In this document: positions 8,613-16,734 of the stretch, one piece after another | How positions within the stretch are numbered: the stretch's first letter is position 1 | How the letters are laid out: each line of letters begins with the position of its first letter | NCBI RefSeq assembly: GCF_013294015.1 | Contig: NZ_JABSNO010000007.1 | Location: 62,001-126,000, forward strand | DNA: 64,000 nucleotides | Direction: 5' to 3' | Source: Frigoriflavimonas asaccharolytica | Lineage (GTDB): Bacteria; Bacteroidota; Bacteroidia; Flavobacteriales; Weeksellaceae | Position numbers and translations under genes: made by a program | The notes under the pieces: model-generated | What the model was told of the DNA's origin: nothing | Seen by the model: the letters and a program-made list of their open reading frames with translations, nothing else | Database searches by the model: none

Positions 8613-9056
8613 TTAATTAAATTTTGTTAATTTTATTTCGCCCCATCCTACTCCACAATTTGTACCACCGTAATATAAAAGTAATTTTGTTCCGCTGTCT
8701 TCAACCCACATGCTGCGTATGGTATGTCTTAGTTGTGTCTGTGAAATATACTGATCTTGAGTATTATAAACAATTAAACCATTAGTAGTTTCTATTTTAT
8801 AATCTATGTTTATTAAATCATTGTAGTAATTATTTAGAAGACCATAAATCAATTTATGGTTTTCCAGATTTATATTTAAAGTAATAATATAGTTTTGATA
8901 ATTTGCCTTGTAAATCCCTACGAAAGACGGTAATTCATTGTTTAGGTCTTTTAAATAAGAATTATTAGGTATTTCAGTGTAATCCGTTTTCAACGGATAT
9001 TGAGCTGTACAAGAAATTCCAAGGTAAAATGTAATTAATAGTATAAAATTTTTCAT
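8613..9056 (-). CDS. DUF6705-like lipoprotein, copy 2
   Basis: A 147-residue predicted lipoprotein (lipobox GISC, Cys16). The mature N-terminus YPLKTDY...NSYLKDLNNEL...FVGIY matches the 9100-9660 product (FPLNTNL...NGYIKDLDNEL...YVGIW), so the two are paralogs. The rest is beta-rich and ends in EIKLTK like its neighbour. This pattern fits the uncharacterised family DUF6705, often found in tandem in Chryseobacterium. No function is known. A terminator-like hairpin lies upstream of it, so it may be read partly from the upstream gene and partly separately. Confidence 0.75.
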   Translation of the reverse strand: MKNFILLITFYLGISCTAQYPLKTDYTEIPNNSYLKDLNNELPSFVGIYKANYQNYIITLNINLENHKLIYGLLNNYYNDLINIDYKIETTNGLIVYNTQDQYISQTQLRHTIRSMWVEDSGTKLLLYYGGTNCGVGWGEIKLTKFN

Positions 9057-9071
9057 AGTCCAGTAAAGTTA

Positions 9072-9098
9072 AAAATTTCTGCGTGGTGCAGGAATTTT
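9072..9098 (-). terminator. terminator hairpin between DUF6705 paralogs
   Basis: Stem AAAATTTCTGC / GCAGGAATTTT (one G-T pair) with loop GTGGT, directly after the stop of the 9100-9660 gene. It is a copy of the hairpin at 8461-8487, duplicated together with the genes. Confidence 0.7.
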
Positions 9099-9099
9099 T

Positions 9100-9660
9100 T
9101 TATTGTTTTGTTAAAACAATATCTTTAGGAAAGTTGACGGGAAAGTCTCCATATTGTTGCTCATAAGCATTGTGTTGGCAATCTGCATCGTAGTAACTAG
9201 GCTCATATTCAAAATGCAAGGTCATTTGTGTAGTTGTAAAACTTTTGATGTATAATGAGACCCGCTTTCTACACATGTTTTTAGGCGAAAAAAGAAATTT
9301 TTCTTCCCCACTGTAGCTTCGAAATGGTCCCCTAATTTCAGGACTATCAAAATCGAAATTTGTTATCCTATCTATTTCTACTACGCCATTTGAACTAACA
9401 ACCTTTCTTTCTCCAAAAATTCTATCTTTATAATATGGATATTGTGGGTGATTTCTATGATCTTTAACTTTTTTGAATTCAATAGAGAGCGTTTTTCCAT
9501 TCCAATTTCCTACCCAAATACCTACATATTTATCAAGTTCGTTATCTAAATCTTTTATATATCCATTGTAAGGCACATCATCCAAATTTGTGTTTAAAGG
9601 AAAGATTTGTGATTTGCAAGAAATAGTTGTAATTAATAGTAAGAATAATATTGTTTTCAT
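9100..9660 (-). CDS. DUF6705-like lipoprotein, copy 1
   Basis: A 186-residue predicted lipoprotein (lipobox TISC, Cys15) and the longest of the tandem paralogs. The shared motif KDLDNEL...YVGIW lies near residues 37-49 and the C-terminus reads DIVLTKQ. It starts 17 bp after the stop of the JAMM-like lipoprotein gene on the same strand, so it is probably in one operon with it. That link, together with duplication and decay of downstream copies, recalls effector/immunity loci, but this is inference only; DUF6705 has no known role. Confidence 0.75.
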   Translation of the reverse strand: MKTILFLLLITTISCKSQIFPLNTNLDDVPYNGYIKDLDNELDKYVGIWVGNWNGKTLSIEFKKVKDHRNHPQYPYYKDRIFGERKVVSSNGVVEIDRITNFDFDSPEIRGPFRSYSGEEKFLFSPKNMCRKRVSLYIKSFTTTQMTLHFEYEPSYYDADCQHNAYEQQYGDFPVNFPKDIVLTKQ

Positions 9661-9677
9661 AATTTATTTATTTTGTT

Positions 9678-11255
9678 TTAAGGACAAGCCGTTCGTTTTC
9701 GTTTTCCATTCACTAAAGATATTTCAAAATTTCCAGAATCCAAAACTTCAAATAATTTCATTTTTGGCATTGGCATATATTTTTCAGTAAATTTTAAGAA
9801 CTGGTATTCTAGTTTTTCCATATAATCTTGTTGATAAGAATTTCCTGCAGCAATCATATAGTCCTTGTAATCATCGATAATATCATCAAATTCTTCTTGT
9901 GTATACGCGGGGTAAGCATCAATAGTTGTACTATCAAATGACATAAGGTATGTGCTAGTTTCAGTAACAACTGAAATTGTTAATTCTTTTACGTTTATTT
10001 TAATAGTATTATTAGGATCAGCATTATAGGCTATCACGCCTGCAATCCATTTGTTTAACTCAATCAAATCATCTGGCGAAAAGATTGGATACAACCCATT
10101 ATGATGTGAATGTAAAATAGCGAATGTTTGGGGCGTGTAATTAAAATTAAGCCTATTGGTACCCGGATAATTTTCAAGTATTTGATCTTGAGTACCAACC
10201 TGATTTGTACCTGGCATTGGATAACTTAATTTGTACCCAACCTCATTAGTTAAATTTACTTTAGTTTTTAGAATTGCTTTTTTAGCAATAAACTTTGCAT
10301 CATCCGTCGTTTTTTTAATTAATTCACAAGGGGTTTTGCCTTTTATTGGCCCCACATTCGGTTGCGTAGGCACACCAATAGCACAACCATTTCCATCTAC
10401 AAGACCAACTTCCCCAGGATTTGATGCTGCATTCACACAAGGATCTGGTGCTGGTCCTAGATCTCCACCGCCACCACCTGGACCGCCAGAATCTCCACCA
10501 CCACCAGCTCCATCAATAGGTACAATCGCTTCTGCAACTTCTTCACAACTATATGATGTATTTATATAATAACTAGGTTGATGTTCAGGAGGATTCTTAC
10601 AATTTGCCCAGTTTGCAAAAACATCAGCCGTTACATTAAAATTAGTTTCATTGTGTGCTCCTCCTTTACAAGGTTGATAAACGATAGTAGATTTCCAAAC
10701 GCACACCATCGTACTTTTTGCTAAGTGATTACCACTATTCATTGTACCAGCAGTAAGTTCCGTTATTAAAGTTTTACCTTTTGTATCTACAGGATGACCA
10801 AAGATTAATTTTTGTTTTTCTTGCACACTTAAATTATAAGAAACAAAAAATTCTTGATATGTTCCATTTGGCAAAGGTGCAAGTAAAAGATTTTCTACAG
10901 GGTCATTTGCTTGCGGATTTGTTCTTTTTATATTAAAAGTATAAGTGTGGTAATTAGGTCCATTTTCTATATAGATTACACCTTCTGTATCTATAGAAAT
11001 ACTATCCCCAAAATTTATTGTTTTACCAAACGGATTAATTGATTTATTAGTAAGCTGCTGCTTTGCAAATTTCAACTCTGGCAAAATTTTATTTCTATGC
11101 GCACTTTCTTTTAAAGAAATAATTTTAGAAGTTAGGCCGCTTTGTGCCGCTTGGTTTCTTGCATCTTGCTCCAGAAGAATATCTGGACGGCAGGAAAACA
11201 GGATTGCAAAGAGCAATAGCATCGCTGGGATTACATTTAAATACTTTCTATTCAT
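9678..11255 (-). CDS. large lipoprotein with JAMM/JAB-like C-terminal motif
   Basis: A 525-residue predicted surface lipoprotein (lipobox LFSC, Cys22). The ATG at 11255 was chosen because it places a proper signal peptide; an in-frame start at 11306 would add 17 unlikely residues. The N-terminal half is beta-rich without a recognised domain. A Gly-rich linker (about residues 250-270) leads to a C-terminal domain with Glu338 in NEVGY, HSH at 382-384 and Ser393-x2-Asp396 in FSPDD. This resembles the E...H-x-H...S-x2-D zinc site of JAMM/MPN+ metallopeptidases, with eight rather than seven residues between His384 and Ser393. Function is not established. Confidence 0.6.
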   Translation of the reverse strand: MNRKYLNVIPAMLLLFAILFSCRPDILLEQDARNQAAQSGLTSKIISLKESAHRNKILPELKFAKQQLTNKSINPFGKTINFGDSISIDTEGVIYIENGPNYHTYTFNIKRTNPQANDPVENLLLAPLPNGTYQEFFVSYNLSVQEKQKLIFGHPVDTKGKTLITELTAGTMNSGNHLAKSTMVCVWKSTIVYQPCKGGAHNETNFNVTADVFANWANCKNPPEHQPSYYINTSYSCEEVAEAIVPIDGAGGGGDSGGPGGGGGDLGPAPDPCVNAASNPGEVGLVDGNGCAIGVPTQPNVGPIKGKTPCELIKKTTDDAKFIAKKAILKTKVNLTNEVGYKLSYPMPGTNQVGTQDQILENYPGTNRLNFNYTPQTFAILHSHHNGLYPIFSPDDLIELNKWIAGVIAYNADPNNTIKINVKELTISVVTETSTYLMSFDSTTIDAYPAYTQEEFDDIIDDYKDYMIAAGNSYQQDYMEKLEYQFLKFTEKYMPMPKMKLFEVLDSGNFEISLVNGKRKRTACP

Positions 11256-11299
11256 AATTTGATTATTAGTTGCCCGAAACATAAAAACAAATTTTAACA

Positions 11300-11315
11300 T
11301 AGGCAAATACGCCTA
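11300..11315. promoter_or_regulatory. palindrome between lipoprotein and XRE genes
   Basis: Inverted repeat TAGGC-AAATAC-GCCTA in the 94-bp gap between the divergent lipoprotein (start 11255) and XRE regulator (start 11350). Position and symmetry suit the operator of the small HTH protein; binding is inferred. Confidence 0.5.
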
Positions 11316-11349
11316 CTATATTTTTTCTTTAAAATCCAAACTTTGCCTT

Positions 11350-11580
11350 GTGCAAAACCAAGACGAAATAATACTAATTAAAATTGGAAAGAAAATCCAA
11401 GAAATACGTCTTGCAAAAAATCTTACGCAAAAAGATATTGCTTTTGCTTTGGATGTAGAGATTTCCCAAATTACCAGAATAGAACGTGGGAAAATAAATA
11501 CTTCAATTCTCAATATTTTAAAAATAATTGATGCTCTTGATGTTTCTAAAGAAGAATTTTTTGCAGAATTAGAAATTTAA
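11350..11580 (+). CDS. XRE-family HTH regulator
   Basis: A 76-residue protein that is almost entirely one Cro/C1-type helix-turn-helix domain (about residues 10-66): IRLAKNLTQKDIAFAL, then ISQITRIERGK. It has no second domain, as in small dimeric repressors. The start is a GTG (MQNQDE), since no ATG lies upstream in a sensible place. It is divergent from the JAMM-like lipoprotein gene, with a 16-bp palindrome between them, so it probably controls that operon and itself. The 21-bp repeat array begins 15 bp after its stop. Confidence 0.85.
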   Translation: MQNQDEIILIKIGKKIQEIRLAKNLTQKDIAFALDVEISQITRIERGKINTSILNILKIIDALDVSKEEFFAELEI

Positions 11581-11595
11581 CTAATTATTACATCT

Positions 11596-11868
11596 TCAAA
11601 ACTCCTATTTCGGGCTTGTTTAATGATAGCTTGCGGTTGTATTACTAATATTTTGCCCTTCTGAAATGATATTTTGCGGTCTGGAAAACATCTCACGGCT
11701 TACAAAACACCTTCGTTGCGGTTGATATACCCCAAAATAGGCTTATTGAACCTGAAAATATCATCTCAAAACCTCAACACTTTATTCTGTAACCTCAAAA
11801 GTAGGGTTCTACAACCCCAACAGTTGTATCTGGAACGTGTAGCGAGGGGTTTAATAATGATTTGGTGT
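11596..11868. repeat. array of 13 degenerate 21-bp repeats
   Basis: Thirteen consecutive units of exactly 21 bp, without a single indel, fill the gap between the XRE gene and the hydroxyacid dehydrogenase gene. Units start at 11596, 11617, 11638, 11659, 11680, 11701, 11722, 11743, 11764, 11785, 11806, 11827 and 11848. A rough consensus is TTCTGnAACCTCAAAA followed by five bases usually ending GCGG, GAGG or GTAGG. No two units are identical. Read in the repeat frame they would give degenerate seven-residue units (for example FCNLKSR, YLERVAR), but a TGA interrupts at 11662. Role unknown; see findings. Confidence 0.75.
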
Positions 11869-11873
11869 GGTTT

Positions 11874-12803
11874 TTAACTGAAATTTACCAAAATCTTATC
11901 CACAATCACTTGTGCCAATTTTCTTTTGCTTTCAACCGTCCAACCTGCGATGTGCGGAGTGACGATTACTTTTTCAGATTCTAAAAGGTATTGCAGATCT
12001 GGGTTTTTAGTATTTAAATTCTCAAAAGAGGGTTTCTCATACTCTAAAACATCTAAAGCTGCACCCAAAATTTTGCCGGCTTTTAAAGCTTCTATCAAAC
12101 TTTTGGATTTTACTTGCTCTCCTCTTGCAGTATTAATTAGATAGAAATTTTTCTTCATTGCAGCTATGAATTTTCCATCTACATAGTATTTACTTTCTTG
12201 CGTTAATGGCAAATGCAAACTCACAATATCTGCTTTTTCTTGCAATTCTTGGCGAGAAACTTGCGTTGCAAATTCATCTTCTAAATTGGGCAAAATATCA
12301 TGAAAAATAACTTCAACCCCGAAACCAGAAAGTCTTTTTGCCACGGCTTTTCCCATGTTTCCATAGCCAATAATGCCGAAAGTTTTGCCTTTCAGTTCTG
12401 TACCACGATTTTCTTCGCGTTTCCAAATTCCGTTTTTTACTTCTATTGAAGAGATAAAAAGTCGGTTCATCAACACTAAAAGCATGCCCACAACTTGTTC
12501 TGCAACGGCATCTCTATTTCCTTCGGGAGAATTGATGAGTTTGATATTTAATTTTTGGGCGGTTTCTGCATCTATATTTTCCATTCCCGCACCAACTCGC
12601 GCTATGAATTTTAAATTTTTTGCATTCTCTAGAAAGTTTTTGTCTAATGGTATTCTGCTGCGAATAATAATGCCATCAAAATGACGAATTTTTTCTAAAA
12701 TTTCTTGGTAAGAAGAATAAAAATCTTCTTCTATTAAAAATCCTTTCGCCGAGAGTTGCTCAGCAATTAAACGGTGGTTTTTGTCTAGTTGAAGGATTTT
12801 CAT
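11874..12803 (-). CDS. D-2-hydroxyacid dehydrogenase (phosphoglycerate dehydrogenase-like)
   Basis: A 309-residue NAD-dependent dehydrogenase. It has a substrate-binding flank (RVGAGMENID), the Rossmann motif GYGNMG at 146-151, the catalytic-Arg segment NTARGE and the His segment TPHIAGWT near 287. There is no C-terminal ACT domain, unlike long SerA enzymes. The most likely reaction is 3-phosphoglycerate to 3-phosphohydroxypyruvate in serine synthesis, but glyoxylate or hydroxypyruvate reductase activity is possible, and no serC lies nearby. It ends 5 bp after the 21-bp repeat array. Confidence 0.8.
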   Translation of the reverse strand: MKILQLDKNHRLIAEQLSAKGFLIEEDFYSSYQEILEKIRHFDGIIIRSRIPLDKNFLENAKNLKFIARVGAGMENIDAETAQKLNIKLINSPEGNRDAVAEQVVGMLLVLMNRLFISSIEVKNGIWKREENRGTELKGKTFGIIGYGNMGKAVAKRLSGFGVEVIFHDILPNLEDEFATQVSRQELQEKADIVSLHLPLTQESKYYVDGKFIAAMKKNFYLINTARGEQVKSKSLIEALKAGKILGAALDVLEYEKPSFENLNTKNPDLQYLLESEKVIVTPHIAGWTVESKRKLAQVIVDKILVNFS

Positions 12804-12919
12804 AATTTAAATTTTTAAAATTAAAAAACAACGATAAAAAATTTTCACAAATAATTTGAATAACAAAAAGCTTGAGAAATTTTTTCAAAAATTAAACGAA
12901 CTTTAAACTTGCTACACTT

Positions 12920-13000
12920 TGCAGCCCGACCTGAGTGAAGCTCTTTTTCTGTGACTGAGCCCAAAGCGAAGCAACAGAAAAAAGCGGGAACGGAGGGCGG
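12920..13000. repeat. intergenic hairpin element of Flavobacteria type
   Basis: A GC-richer block (GCAGCCCGACCTGAGTGAAG ... GGGAACGGAGGGCGG) holding an inverted repeat, GCTCTTTTTCTGT at 12940-12952 against ACAGAAAAAAGC at 12974-12985. Similar GCCCGA...TGACTGAGC...GGCGG blocks recur between genes in flavobacterial genomes; I recognise the pattern from memory. It could act as a terminator or be a mobile repeat. Confidence 0.5.
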
Positions 13001-13004
13001 AAAT

Positions 13005-13131
13005 GTCTGCCATAAAAAAATAAATTTTAGTTTTCGACGTAGTCAAATGTCTGCCATAATAATAATTAAACATTCGACGAAGTCAAAAAGCTGCCATAAA
13101 AAATAAATTTTAGTTTTCGACGTAGTCAATT
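13005..13131. repeat. three tandem repeats of about 42 bp
   Basis: Three units begin at 13005, 13049 and 13090. Each has CTGCCATAA at the left and TTCGACGTAGTCAA (middle copy TTCGACGAAGTCAA) at the right, with AT-rich filler between. GAC-GTA-GTC is itself a short palindrome. A degraded fourth start (ATCTTCCAAAATAAT) follows at 13132. They lie between the thioesterase stop and the hydroxyacid dehydrogenase start. Confidence 0.75.
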
Positions 13132-13153
13132 ATCTTCCAAAATAATATCAATA

Positions 13154-13675
13154 CTAATTACAAAACAATTTTTTTAATTCTACAGAATCTGCAGGTTTCA
13201 TTCTTCCAGATAATATTAAAGACAGTTCTTTTCTACGCAAAGCGCCATTGAAACGCTCTTTTTCTAGATCCGTTTCTGGTATTAAAGCAGGAATAGGCAC
13301 TGGTTTGTTGTATTCGTCTACCGCTACAAACGTGTAAATCCCATCGTTTGTATGAATTTTTGTCTGGTTAATAGGATCGTCTAACCAAACGTCTACGTAA
13401 ATTTCCATAGAGGTAGAAAATGCGCGAGAAACTTTGGCTTCCAAAATCACAATTCCACCTTCTGGAATGGGATGATTGAAGGATACATGATTGACGGAAG
13501 CTGTAACCACACGTCTTTCGCAATGTCTTGCAGATGCGATTGCGGCACATCTATCCATTTTAGAAAGTAGTTCTCCTCCGAAGAGATTTCGCAAAGAATT
13601 GGTTTCATTGGGTAGCACAATATTCGTCATAATTGTATGAGATTCAGCGGCTACTTTTTCATTTTTCGTTTTCAT
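13154..13675 (-). CDS. acyl-CoA thioesterase (hotdog fold)
   Basis: A 173-residue single-hotdog acyl-CoA thioesterase of the YciA / cytosolic long-chain acyl-CoA hydrolase family. The active-site region NSLRNLFGGELLSKMD, followed by a helix and SVNHVSFNHPIPEG, is characteristic. The enzyme releases CoA from fatty acyl-CoA in the cytoplasm. Start ATG 13675 gives MKTKNEKVAAESHT, a plausible short lead before the conserved TNIVLPNETN strand. Repeats and a hairpin element follow it. Confidence 0.85.
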   Translation of the reverse strand: MKTKNEKVAAESHTIMTNIVLPNETNSLRNLFGGELLSKMDRCAAIASARHCERRVVTASVNHVSFNHPIPEGGIVILEAKVSRAFSTSMEIYVDVWLDDPINQTKIHTNDGIYTFVAVDEYNKPVPIPALIPETDLEKERFNGALRRKELSLILSGRMKPADSVELKKLFCN

Positions 13676-13766
13676 GTTTGAATTTCTATTTATTTAAATG
13701 GAGATAGATAATGGCAAACGCGCAATTACTAATACACCAAAAATATTGTTGCGATTTCACGCTTAA

Positions 13767-14474
13767 TTACTGATTTTTAATGTTTTGCGGAGCTATTTTT
13801 AAGCTATCCATTTTTGTAGAATCTACAATTATTTGTACTTTTTTTGCTGGTTTGCTATCTTCTATTCTGTGCGTCGCATTTTTGATGGTAACATCATTAA
13901 AAGATTTCTTGCCAAATATAAATTCTTGATTGGTGAAGGCAAAATATGCCAATGCTGAAATTGGAATTATTAACAGAAACAACCACAAGATGCTTTTGCT
14001 TAGTTTATAATCCTGATTTTTTTCTGCAGCATTAGGAGAAATTTCTTTCTCTTTATTCTCAATTTCGGAAAACACAATTTCTTCTAATCCAAAAAAGTCT
14101 GGTGCTAATGCAGGTAGTTTTTTCCCAACAAAGTTCATTTGGTGGTTTTCTAACACAAAACTTCCTAGTTCTGAAATAGCAAATTCTTCTTTTGCAGCAA
14201 TTTTCTTTTTCCAAAAGTCTGTTTGCGTTTGGATTTCATGTTTCGCATTTTGGGCAGAAACATTTTTTTCCTTGGAAATGTATTGAATTAAATTTTCATT
14301 CTCTTCCGCAAAATTTTGCTGAAAACAAACCAATTGTGAAGGCGGCATAATGCTTTTATTTTCATTATTGAATTGTGCACCCGCATTTTTCAAAGTAAAA
14401 ACACCGAAATTTGGAACAATCGCACGTTGATGATTTTGCAAATAATCTAAAATATATTGGGGAATATTTTTCAC
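13767..14474 (-). CDS. HU-CCDC81-type protein with one membrane helix
   Basis: A 235-residue protein. Residues 1-130 resemble the two HU-like CCDC81 domains of Bacteroidota (IPQYILDYLQNHQRAIVPNFGVF; later EFAISELGSFVLEN). A membrane helix follows at about 163-183 (ILWLFLLIIPISALAYFAF), then a short polar tail. In other Bacteroidota this architecture often ends in a SPOR domain; here the tail is short and no SPOR is visible. It may link DNA or protein binding to the envelope, but no function is established. It is downstream of the TonB receptor on the same strand. Confidence 0.7.
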   Translation of the reverse strand: MKNIPQYILDYLQNHQRAIVPNFGVFTLKNAGAQFNNENKSIMPPSQLVCFQQNFAEENENLIQYISKEKNVSAQNAKHEIQTQTDFWKKKIAAKEEFAISELGSFVLENHQMNFVGKKLPALAPDFFGLEEIVFSEIENKEKEISPNAAEKNQDYKLSKSILWLFLLIIPISALAYFAFTNQEFIFGKKSFNDVTIKNATHRIEDSKPAKKVQIIVDSTKMDSLKIAPQNIKNQ

Positions 14475-14529
14475 GTTGCAAATTTAGGTGTTTTTTGCTA
14501 TTCTAGAAAGTTAATTTTTGAAAGTACAA

Positions 14530-16632
14530 TTATTTTAAAATTATAGAAAATCCTGCCATGAAATTAAATCCTGCTTGAGAATAATAATATGGATTTACAT
14601 CATACACAAATCCGTTGTTCACATATTGCTTATCAAAAATATTGTTTAATAGTAAATTAAAATCTACTCCTACTCTTTTTAAATCTAAATGATAAACCGC
14701 ATTGAAATCTGATAAGAAATAAGATTCTAATTTCAATTTTTCATTATCTGTATTGTCTAAAAACTGGCTTCCAATGAATTGATTTTGAATAAACAAACTC
14801 AATTTTTTAGTAGGATTAAATTGAACTAATACATTCGAGATCACTTCTGGCGAGAAAGAAATTGGCGTATCTCCCAAATTGTTGATGCCACTTGCATTTT
14901 CTATATTGAAATCTTTATTTCTATTCTTGCTAAAAGTTGCATTACCAGAGAGCATCCATCGAGCAGATAAATTTGCTTGAGCAGAAAATTCTATACCAGC
15001 ACGATAGCTATTTCCGGAATTGATGCGGATAAACTCGCCAACATTGTTTATTTCTCCATTCAGAACCAATTGATTTTTGTAATTCATGAAATATAAATTA
15101 CTAGAAAATTGATATATACCGATAGATTTTTCTACTCCTGCTTCAAAATCATGCAATCTTTCAGATTTCGTTTCTGGGTTGCTCAACAAATCGTCTCTAT
15201 TCGGTTCTCGGTTTGCTTGTGCGTAAGAAAAATACAATTTCCCAGACGGAATTTTGTAATTAAAACCAACTTTTGGATTGAAAAACAGCCAAGAGTTACT
15301 CAGATTTGCTCCTTCATCATCACCTTCCATTACTACATTCGTATCGTAATTGATATTTCTCAATTGCAAATCTCCAAAAAACTCGAATTGATCTACCTTA
15401 TATAAAGCCTTCGCAAAAGATGAAAATTCTTTTTTCACAGAATTATTTCGGTAATATTCGTGCTCATTAATCTCTGGAAGGAAAACGCCTGTCACGTTGC
15501 CAAAATGCTTGCCATCATATTGATTTGCAACAATTCCTACATTAAAATCCACATCTTTAAAACCACCTGAAAGTGTGGATATAACGCCGTAGAAATCGTT
15601 ATCCAACCATTTTTTTCGTATGAAATCTGTTCTGGAAGAAGTTCCAACATTTGCTAAATTATATTTAGAAAATTTTGCAGATTGTTTGTAGTTTTCATAA
15701 AAACCCTTGCCTTTTGTAAAGTGCAAGGTTGTTTCTAAATTCCAATTATTTTTAAGCTTTTGGTTCCAAAGCAATTGGTAATGGTTTTGTCTATAATTAT
15801 CGGTTTCATTATCATAAAAATCGACAATATTTTCAAAGTTTTGGTCGTAGATGGCACCAGAGATATTAAATTTAGGATCGTTTTTATACGTTTCTGCATC
15901 AATTCCATTCCAAGCTTGATAGGTTTTTTCCTTCCCACCAAAAGCTAAGAAGCGTATCTCCGTATTTTTCTCTTCAAATAAAGCCGCAATATTGTATGAA
16001 TTTAAATTTGAAGAAGCACGATCTATAAACCCATCAGATTGAATACGGGTATATCTTCCCATGAGGCTCAATTTATTATTCAAAAATTTTCCAGAACCAA
16101 TTTCGGCAGAATTTTTAAAAGTATTGAAAGAACCAAAACTATTGTCAGATTTTACATAAAATTTTTCTTCTGGTTTTTTAGAAATGATGTTTACACTTGC
16201 TCCAAAAGCCGCAACACCATTGCTAGAAGTTCCTACTCCACGCTGAATTACAATTTGCGATGCCGAACTCGTAAGATCTGGAACATTAACAAAAAATGTA
16301 CCTTGAGACTCAGAATCATTGTAAGGAACGCCGTTCAACATTAGATTTATGGCGGTTCCACTTACACCACGAATTCTAAAGCCAGTATATCCTACTCCGT
16401 TTCCGGCATCAGAAGTTGAAACGATGCTCGTTTGGTTTTTCAGTAAAATAGGGAGATCTTGTCCTAAATTTTTTCGAGAGAGATCTTTTTCCACAGAAAT
16501 AATCTCTTTTGCGATGGGTAATTTTTTGGTAAAAACTACAGACTCTATGTCTTGTGTTTTCAGCGTGTCTTGCGATTGTTGAGCAAAACTAAATGGACTA
16601 ATGGCTAGTCCTAAAATAATGAATCCTTTCAT
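14530..16632 (-). CDS. TonB-dependent receptor, predicted thiamin transporter
   Basis: A 700-residue outer-membrane receptor with signal peptide (cleavage near FSFAQQ), an N-terminal plug (about residues 45-150: GVGYTGFRIRGVSG, INLMLNGVPYND, VQRGVGTSSNGVAAFGASVN) and a beta-barrel ending in a C-terminal aromatic-hydrophobic strand (FNFMAGFSIILK). A TPP riboswitch lies about 100 bp upstream, which points to thiamin or a thiamin precursor as substrate; TPP-controlled TonB receptors are a known predicted class in Bacteroidota. No other thiamin gene is adjacent. Confidence 0.85.
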   Translation of the reverse strand: MKGFIILGLAISPFSFAQQSQDTLKTQDIESVVFTKKLPIAKEIISVEKDLSRKNLGQDLPILLKNQTSIVSTSDAGNGVGYTGFRIRGVSGTAINLMLNGVPYNDSESQGTFFVNVPDLTSSASQIVIQRGVGTSSNGVAAFGASVNIISKKPEEKFYVKSDNSFGSFNTFKNSAEIGSGKFLNNKLSLMGRYTRIQSDGFIDRASSNLNSYNIAALFEEKNTEIRFLAFGGKEKTYQAWNGIDAETYKNDPKFNISGAIYDQNFENIVDFYDNETDNYRQNHYQLLWNQKLKNNWNLETTLHFTKGKGFYENYKQSAKFSKYNLANVGTSSRTDFIRKKWLDNDFYGVISTLSGGFKDVDFNVGIVANQYDGKHFGNVTGVFLPEINEHEYYRNNSVKKEFSSFAKALYKVDQFEFFGDLQLRNINYDTNVVMEGDDEGANLSNSWLFFNPKVGFNYKIPSGKLYFSYAQANREPNRDDLLSNPETKSERLHDFEAGVEKSIGIYQFSSNLYFMNYKNQLVLNGEINNVGEFIRINSGNSYRAGIEFSAQANLSARWMLSGNATFSKNRNKDFNIENASGINNLGDTPISFSPEVISNVLVQFNPTKKLSLFIQNQFIGSQFLDNTDNEKLKLESYFLSDFNAVYHLDLKRVGVDFNLLLNNIFDKQYVNNGFVYDVNPYYYSQAGFNFMAGFSIILK

Positions 16633-16734
16633 TCTTGTAAATTTTTGTTTAATTTATTTGAATAAAAGGGGCTTTTTGTGATATAATGACAATAGATAAT
16701 AAGCAATATACATCGCTTATTACCAATTCTTCAT

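Noticed and set aside
10231-10569. Proline-rich ORF on the plus strand
   Set aside because: It is the antisense shadow of the Gly-rich linker of the JAMM-like lipoprotein.
11596-11868. CRISPR array
   Set aside because: Units are back to back without distinct spacers, are degenerate, and no cas gene is present.
11674-11877. 67-codon ORF in the plus strand
   Set aside because: It is a reading of the 21-bp repeat array, begins within a unit and has no recognisable start context; treated as repeat DNA.
13005-13131. CRISPR-like repeats with spacers
   Set aside because: Only three units; the filler between conserved ends is itself similar in two units, and no cas gene is near.
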